A program made the translations under genes and the position numbers. Below are positions 60,488 to 64,000 of a DNA stretch of 64,000 nt, one piece after another. The DNA comes from Streptomyces hygroscopicus. GTDB lineage: Bacteria; Actinomycetota; Actinomycetes; Streptomycetales; Streptomycetaceae. The DNA lies in the NCBI RefSeq assembly GCF_026168105.1, contig NZ_LBMW01000005.1:1-64000 (forward strand). Reading direction: 5' to 3'. Positions within the stretch are counted from its first letter, which is position 1. Each line of letters opens with the position of its first letter. Below the pieces are notes generated by a model, which did no database searches, had not been told where the DNA came from, and worked only from the letters and a program-made list of their open reading frames with translations.

Positions 60488-61551
60488 TGGCCCGTTTCCA
60501 CCCGCTCCCGGTGGCCGCGGTCGAGCGGCTCACCGACGACTCCGTGGTCCTGACCTTCGCCGTGCCGCCCGCACTGCGCGAGGAGTACCGGCACGCGCCC
60601 GGTCAGCACCTGGCCCTGCGACGCACCGCCGACGGCACGGAGATCCGGCGTACGTACTCGATCTGCTCCCCCGCGCCGGCACCGGACGACGAGGGCCCGC
60701 ACATACTTCGGGTCGGGGTGCGGCTGGTCGAAGGCGGAGCCTTCTCCACCTACGCCCTCAAGGAGATCGCCGTCGGCGACGAGCTTGAGGTCATGACACC
60801 GGCGGGACGGTTCGTGCTGGAGCCCGCGCCCGGGATGTACGCGGCCGTGGTGGGCGGCAGCGGAATCACTCCGGTGTTGTCGATCGTGGCGACGCTGCTG
60901 GCGCGCGAGCCCCGGGCGACGTTCTGCCTCATACGCAGCGACCGGACGTCCGCCTCGACGATGTTCCTGGAGGAGGTCGCCGACCTCAAGGACCGCTATC
61001 CCGGCAGGTTCCAGCTGGTCACGGTGCTTTCCCGGGAGGAGCAGCAGGCGGGGCTGCCGTCCGGGCGGCTCGACGGGGAGCGGCTGACCGGGCTGTTGCC
61101 GGCGCTGCTGCCGGTGGAGCGGGTCGCGGGCTGGTTCCTGTGCGGACCGTTCGGACTGGTGCAGTCGGCCGAGCGGGCGCTGCGCGAGCTCGGGGTGCCA
61201 CGGACACGGATCCACGAGGAGATCTTCCATGTGGACAACGGGGCCCTGGCCACACCGTCCACACCCGCCCCGGTGCACAGCACGGTGACCGCCCGGCTGG
61301 ACGGACGCGGCGGCACCTGGCCGGTCCGCGACGGCGAGTCGCTGCTGGAAACGGTGCTGCGCAACCGGCCCGACGCGCCCTACGCCTGCAAGGGCGGGGT
61401 GTGCGGTACGTGCCGGGCCTTCCTGGTCTCCGGCGAGGTGCGGATGGACCGCAACTTCGCGCTGGAGCCGGAGGAGACGGACGTGGGGTACGTACTGGCA
61501 TGCCAGTCGCATCCGGTCACGGAGAAGGTGGAGCTGGACTTCGACCGGTGA
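60487..61551 (+). CDS. paaE: Phenylacetyl-CoA epoxidase reductase PaaE
   Basis: A 354-residue flavin/iron-sulfur reductase passing electrons from NADPH to PaaA. The FAD domain (about 8-105) has RRTYSICSPAP, the NAD(P) domain (about 110-235) has VVGGSGITPVLSIVATLL and WFLCGPFG. The C-terminal plant-type 2Fe-2S domain (about 265-354) carries CKGGVCGTC and the distant Cys in YVLACQ. ATG 60487 overlaps the paaD stop. It is the last gene of the paa operon. Confidence 0.94.
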   Translation: MARFHPLPVAAVERLTDDSVVLTFAVPPALREEYRHAPGQHLALRRTADGTEIRRTYSICSPAPAPDDEGPHILRVGVRLVEGGAFSTYALKEIAVGDELEVMTPAGRFVLEPAPGMYAAVVGGSGITPVLSIVATLLAREPRATFCLIRSDRTSASTMFLEEVADLKDRYPGRFQLVTVLSREEQQAGLPSGRLDGERLTGLLPALLPVERVAGWFLCGPFGLVQSAERALRELGVPRTRIHEEIFHVDNGALATPSTPAPVHSTVTARLDGRGGTWPVRDGESLLETVLRNRPDAPYACKGGVCGTCRAFLVSGEVRMDRNFALEPEETDVGYVLACQSHPVTEKVELDFDR

Positions 61552-61641
61552 GCGGACCCTCGGCCCGCAGCTGCCGAGGGACGACTCCCATGACTGACGG
61601 CCCCCTGTTCCGGCGCGTCATGACCGGCCGTTCCCTTCTTG

Positions 61642-61655
61642 TAGAACTTGTTCTA
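61642..61655. promoter_or_regulatory. KstR-type palindrome upstream of the acyl-CoA dehydrogenase
   Basis: TAGAACTTGTTCTA is a perfect 14-bp palindrome that matches TNNAACNNGTTNNA, the operator of the mycobacterial TetR repressor KstR. It is 46 bp before the acyl-CoA dehydrogenase start and overlaps its probable promoter. Confidence 0.7.
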
Positions 61656-61700
61656 TCTTGACGCTCCGTCAGATCAGCGGATCCGCCAGGAGGACAGGTC

Positions 61701-62840
61701 GTGGACTTCACCTTCAGCGAGGAGCAACAGGCGGCGGTCGAGGCGGCGAAGGCCGTGTTCGCGGGTGTCGCGCCGGACGGCGTCCCCAGTCCGGCGCTGA
61801 CCACCGGCGCCGTCGCCGAAGACTTCGACCGGGCGCTGTGGGCACGGCTGGCGGACACGGACCTGCTGAGCCTGCTGCTGGACCCGGAGTACGGCGGTGC
61901 GGGTCTCGACGCGATCGCCCTCTGCCTGGTGCTGCGGGAGTCGGCCAAGGTGCTGGCACGCGTGCCGCTGCTGGAGAACACCGCTGCCGCCGCTGCCCTG
62001 GGTGCCTACGGAGGCCGTGAGGTGAAGGAGGAGCTGCTCCCCCGGGCGGGTCGCGGGGAGCTGGTGCTCACGGTCGCCGCACACGGCCGGACCGGACACG
62101 ACCCGGCCGAACTGGCGGTGGTCGCACGACGGGAGAGCGACGACACCTGGGTACTGGACGGGCTGCAGACGGCGGTGCCATGGGCGTACAACGCCGACTT
62201 CGTCCTCGTACCGGCGCACACGGACGACTCCGGCCGCGCTGTCCTCGCGCTGGTGCCGCGCGTGCACGAGGGCGTAGTGCCCGCCGAACAGTTCTCCACC
62301 ACCGGGGAACGGCTCGCGGAGCTTCGTCTGGAGTCGGCGCGGATCGCCGGGCGGTACGTGCTGGACACCGAGGGCGCGTGGGAACGGCTTCGTCTGCTGC
62401 TCACCACGGGTACCTGCGCGCTCGCGCTCGGTCTCGGCGAGGCCGTACTGAGGATGACGAGCGCGTACACCGGCAAGCGGGAGCAGTTCGGCCACCCGAT
62501 CGCCACGTTCCAGGCGGTCGCCGTACAGGCCGCCGACCGGTACATCGACCTGCGTGCCATGGAGGCCACGCTCTGGCAGGCCGCGTGGCGGGTCAGCTCC
62601 GGTGCGGCGGGCGCGCTGCTGGCGGCCGGCGATGTGGCCGTGGCGAAGGTCTGGGCCTCGGAGGGGGTGCGGCGCGTGGTGCAGACCGCGCAGCATCTGC
62701 ACGGAGGGTTCGGCGCCGACACCGACTATCCCCTGCATCGGTACCACGCCTGGGCCAAACACCTGGAACTGTCGCTCGGCCCTGCGGCGGCACATGAGGA
62801 AGCCCTGGGCGACCTGCTGGCGGCACATCCGCTGGGGTAG
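61701..62840 (+). CDS. Acyl-CoA dehydrogenase (FadE-type)
   Basis: A 379-residue acyl-CoA dehydrogenase. GTG 61701 follows AGGAGGAC. Domains are a helical N-terminal region (MDFTFSEEQQAAVEAAKAVFAG, LDPEYGGAGLDAIALCLVLRESA), a short beta middle domain and a C-terminal helical domain (YTGKREQFGHPIATFQAVAVQAADRYIDLRA). HLHGGFGADTDYPLHRYHAWAKHLE is typical of the short steroid/FadE28-29-like class, in which heterotetramers are common. The classical catalytic Glu is not obvious, so it may be the non-catalytic partner of a heteromer or have a shifted base. A KstR-type operator just upstream suggests sterol- or long-chain-acyl-related control. Confidence 0.9.
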   Translation: MDFTFSEEQQAAVEAAKAVFAGVAPDGVPSPALTTGAVAEDFDRALWARLADTDLLSLLLDPEYGGAGLDAIALCLVLRESAKVLARVPLLENTAAAAALGAYGGREVKEELLPRAGRGELVLTVAAHGRTGHDPAELAVVARRESDDTWVLDGLQTAVPWAYNADFVLVPAHTDDSGRAVLALVPRVHEGVVPAEQFSTTGERLAELRLESARIAGRYVLDTEGAWERLRLLLTTGTCALALGLGEAVLRMTSAYTGKREQFGHPIATFQAVAVQAADRYIDLRAMEATLWQAAWRVSSGAAGALLAAGDVAVAKVWASEGVRRVVQTAQHLHGGFGADTDYPLHRYHAWAKHLELSLGPAAAHEEALGDLLAAHPLG

Positions 62841-62863
62841 CGGCGGGCGGCCTCCGGCCCGGA

Positions 62864-63211
62864 CTACAGCACGAAGCCGGACTCGCCCTTTGCATCCACG
62901 ACGGGGCGGCCCGCGGCGGCCCACACCTGCATACCGCCGTCGACGTTCACCGCGTCGATGCCCTGCTGGACCAGGTACATCGCGACCTGGGCCGAACGGC
63001 CACCCGAGCGGCAGATCACATGGACCCGGCCGTCCTGCGGCACGGCCTCGGTGAACTCTCCGTACCGTGCGACGAACTCACTGAGGGGGATGTGCAGCGC
63101 CCCCTCGGCGTGACCCGCCTGCCACTCGTCGTCCTCGCGGACGTCCAGCAGGAAGTCGCCGTCCTTGAGGTCACCGACCTCGACCGTGGGCACAACAGCT
63201 CCGAAATGCAT
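62864..63211 (-). CDS. Single-domain rhodanese-like protein
   Basis: A 115-residue rhodanese (GlpE-like). The active-site loop is C67-R-S-G-G-R-S73, with the catalytic cysteine present. VSVGDLKDGDFLLDVREDDEWQAGHAEGALHIPLSEF-type N-terminal region (residues 10-48) is normal. It transfers sulfane sulfur, for instance to thiols or tRNA-thiolation partners. It converges with the acyl-CoA dehydrogenase and its promoter lies in the 107-bp gap toward the J-domain gene. Confidence 0.92.
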   Translation of the reverse strand: MHFGAVVPTVEVGDLKDGDFLLDVREDDEWQAGHAEGALHIPLSEFVARYGEFTEAVPQDGRVHVICRSGGRSAQVAMYLVQQGIDAVNVDGGMQVWAAAGRPVVDAKGESGFVL

Positions 63212-63249
63212 ACTCCGACGCTACCGGACCCGAGCGGTGCCGCGCCTCG

Positions 63250-63263
63250 ACCGATCGATCGGA
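63250..63263. promoter_or_regulatory. CCGATCGATCGG palindrome near the rhodanese promoter
   Basis: A perfect 12-bp palindrome inside ACCGATCGATCGGA, 38 bp upstream of the rhodanese start. It resembles the PaaR-type sites but has an imperfect right arm. It may be a weaker site of the same regulator or chance. Confidence 0.3.
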
Positions 63264-63318
63264 GCGTGCGGGGCCGCCGAGCCCGGAGCACCCTCCGTCA
63301 CGAACCGCCTCCACCGGG

Positions 63319-64000
63319 TCAGCCGCGCAGTGCCCGCAGCTCGTCCTCCTTCTCCGCGACCTGGGCGAGCAGCTGCTCCGCGATCTCCTCGAGGAGGCGG
63401 TCGGGGTCGTCGGGGGCGAGCCTCAGCATCGAGCCGATCGCGCTCTCCTCCAGCTCGCGCGCCCTCAGCGTGAGCAGTTCCTTGCGCTGCGCGAGCCATT
63501 CGAGACGGGCGTAGAGCTCCTCGCTCCGGCTCGGCCTGCGCTCCTCGGGGACGGGCCCGGCCGCCCACTCCTCGGCGAGTTCCCGCAGCAGGTCCTCGTC
63601 GCCGCGGGCGTACGCGGCGTTGACCCGGGCGATGAACTCGTCGCGCCGCTTGCGCTCTTCCTCGTCCTGGGCGAGGTCGGGGTGGGCCTTGCGGGCGAGC
63701 TCGCGGTAGAGCCTGCGGGCCTCCTCGCTGGGGCGGACGCGCTGCGGGGGCCGCACGGGCCGGTCCGTCAGCATGGCCTGAGCCTCCGGGAACAGCCCGT
63801 CGGAGTCCATCCACCCGTGGAAGAGCTCCTCGACACCCGGCATCGGCATGACCCGGGCGCGTGCCTCGTGGGCGCGGCGTATGTCCTCCGGATCGCCGCT
63901 CAGAGCGGCCCGCGCCTCGGCGATCTCTGCCTCCAGTTCGTCGAGGCGCGTGTACATCGGGCCCAGCTTCTGGTGATGCAACCGGGAGAAGTTCTCGATC
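63319..64000 (-). CDS. J-domain protein, 5' end cut by window
   Basis: At least 226 residues; the frame is open to the window edge, so the true start is outside. The visible protein begins IENFSRLHHQKLGPMYTRLDELEAEIAEAR. It has a coiled-coil-like N-terminal helix, then a short linker and a J-domain-like segment in the C-terminal half (EARRLYRELARKAHPDLAQDEEERKRRDEFIARVNAAYARGD), with the HPD tripeptide intact. A further charged helical region (LRARELEESAIGSMLRLAPDDPDRLLEEIAEQLLAQVAEKE) follows. J-domains stimulate DnaK. The gene probably has a local role in a membrane or regulatory complex, unknown. Confidence 0.85.
   Translation of the reverse strand, partial: IENFSRLHHQKLGPMYTRLDELEAEIAEARAALSGDPEDIRRAHEARARVMPMPGVEELFHGWMDSDGLFPEAQAMLTDRPVRPPQRVRPSEEARRLYRELARKAHPDLAQDEEERKRRDEFIARVNAAYARGDEDLLRELAEEWAAGPVPEERRPSRSEELYARLEWLAQRKELLTLRARELEESAIGSMLRLAPDDPDRLLEEIAEQLLAQVAEKEDELRALRG

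Overview
The window is high-GC actinobacterial DNA, almost certainly from a Streptomyces chromosome. Support comes from the strong G/C bias at third codon positions, GTG and TTG starts with GGAG-type ribosome binding sites, mycothiol-type and proteasome-activator genes, paired bkd operons and a SpoIIE-type phosphatase. The gene order metG, aspS, bkdABC2, Ser/Thr kinases, bkdABC1, bkdR, paa matches what I recall of the core chromosome of S. coelicolor just left of oriC. A perfect parS-type palindrome (43387-43400) and several DnaA-box 9-mers fit an origin-proximal position. No rRNA, tRNA, insertion sequence, prophage or CRISPR was seen.

Layout. 1-7.1 kb: a truncated MocR-type regulator, an alpha/beta hydrolase, a small membrane protein, an EEP-family phosphohydrolase, an FUSC exporter-like protein and an acidic-repeat VWA protein. 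7.3-18.6 kb: methionyl- and aspartyl-tRNA synthetases, a PAS/GAF/SpoIIE/HATPase signalling protein, an AI-2E-type permease, a pirin, an SseB-like protein and a long acyl-CoA dehydrogenase. 18.7-30.4 kb: an M18 aminopeptidase, a thioredoxin/NHL protein, a cupin, a GlxA-type regulator coupled to a LURP-one protein, a mycothiol-dependent-type enzyme, a nitrilase-family hydrolase, a GntR/MFS pair and a D-Ala-D-Ala carboxypeptidase. 30.5-34.1 kb: bkdA2B2C2. 34.5-43.1 kb: an APH-like kinase, two divergent Ser/Thr kinases (one with PASTA), the proteasome activator Bpa, a PadR regulator, a stalk-like surface protein and a quinone oxidoreductase. 43.4-50.5 kb: moeA, a MobA-DUF6457 fusion, bkdC1B1A1 and divergent bkdR. 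50.5-62.8 kb: a phenylacetate block (TetR regulator, paaH-like dehydrogenase, paaN, paaABCDE) interrupted by an RNA methyltransferase and an HTTM/DUF5819 pair, then an acyl-CoA dehydrogenase. 62.9-64 kb: a rhodanese and a truncated J-domain protein.

How the genes work together. Two branched-chain 2-oxo acid dehydrogenase complexes would turn Val/Leu/Ile keto acids into acyl-CoA primers. The paa genes would epoxidise and ring-open phenylacetyl-CoA. The same inverted repeat, ACCGA-N4-TCGGT, lies in front of bkdA1, between the paaH-like gene and paaN, and in front of paaA. This suggests that the TetR protein encoded in the block controls all three. A separate palindrome of the KstR type (TNNAACNNGTTNNA) precedes the acyl-CoA dehydrogenase at 61.7 kb.

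The other unusual aspect is the number of short tandem-repeat arrays between or at the ends of genes (units of 14, 17, 19, 21 and 22 bp, each with a different sequence), and a mosaic GC-rich element that appears to be inserted in frame in moeA and also lies upstream of bkdA2.
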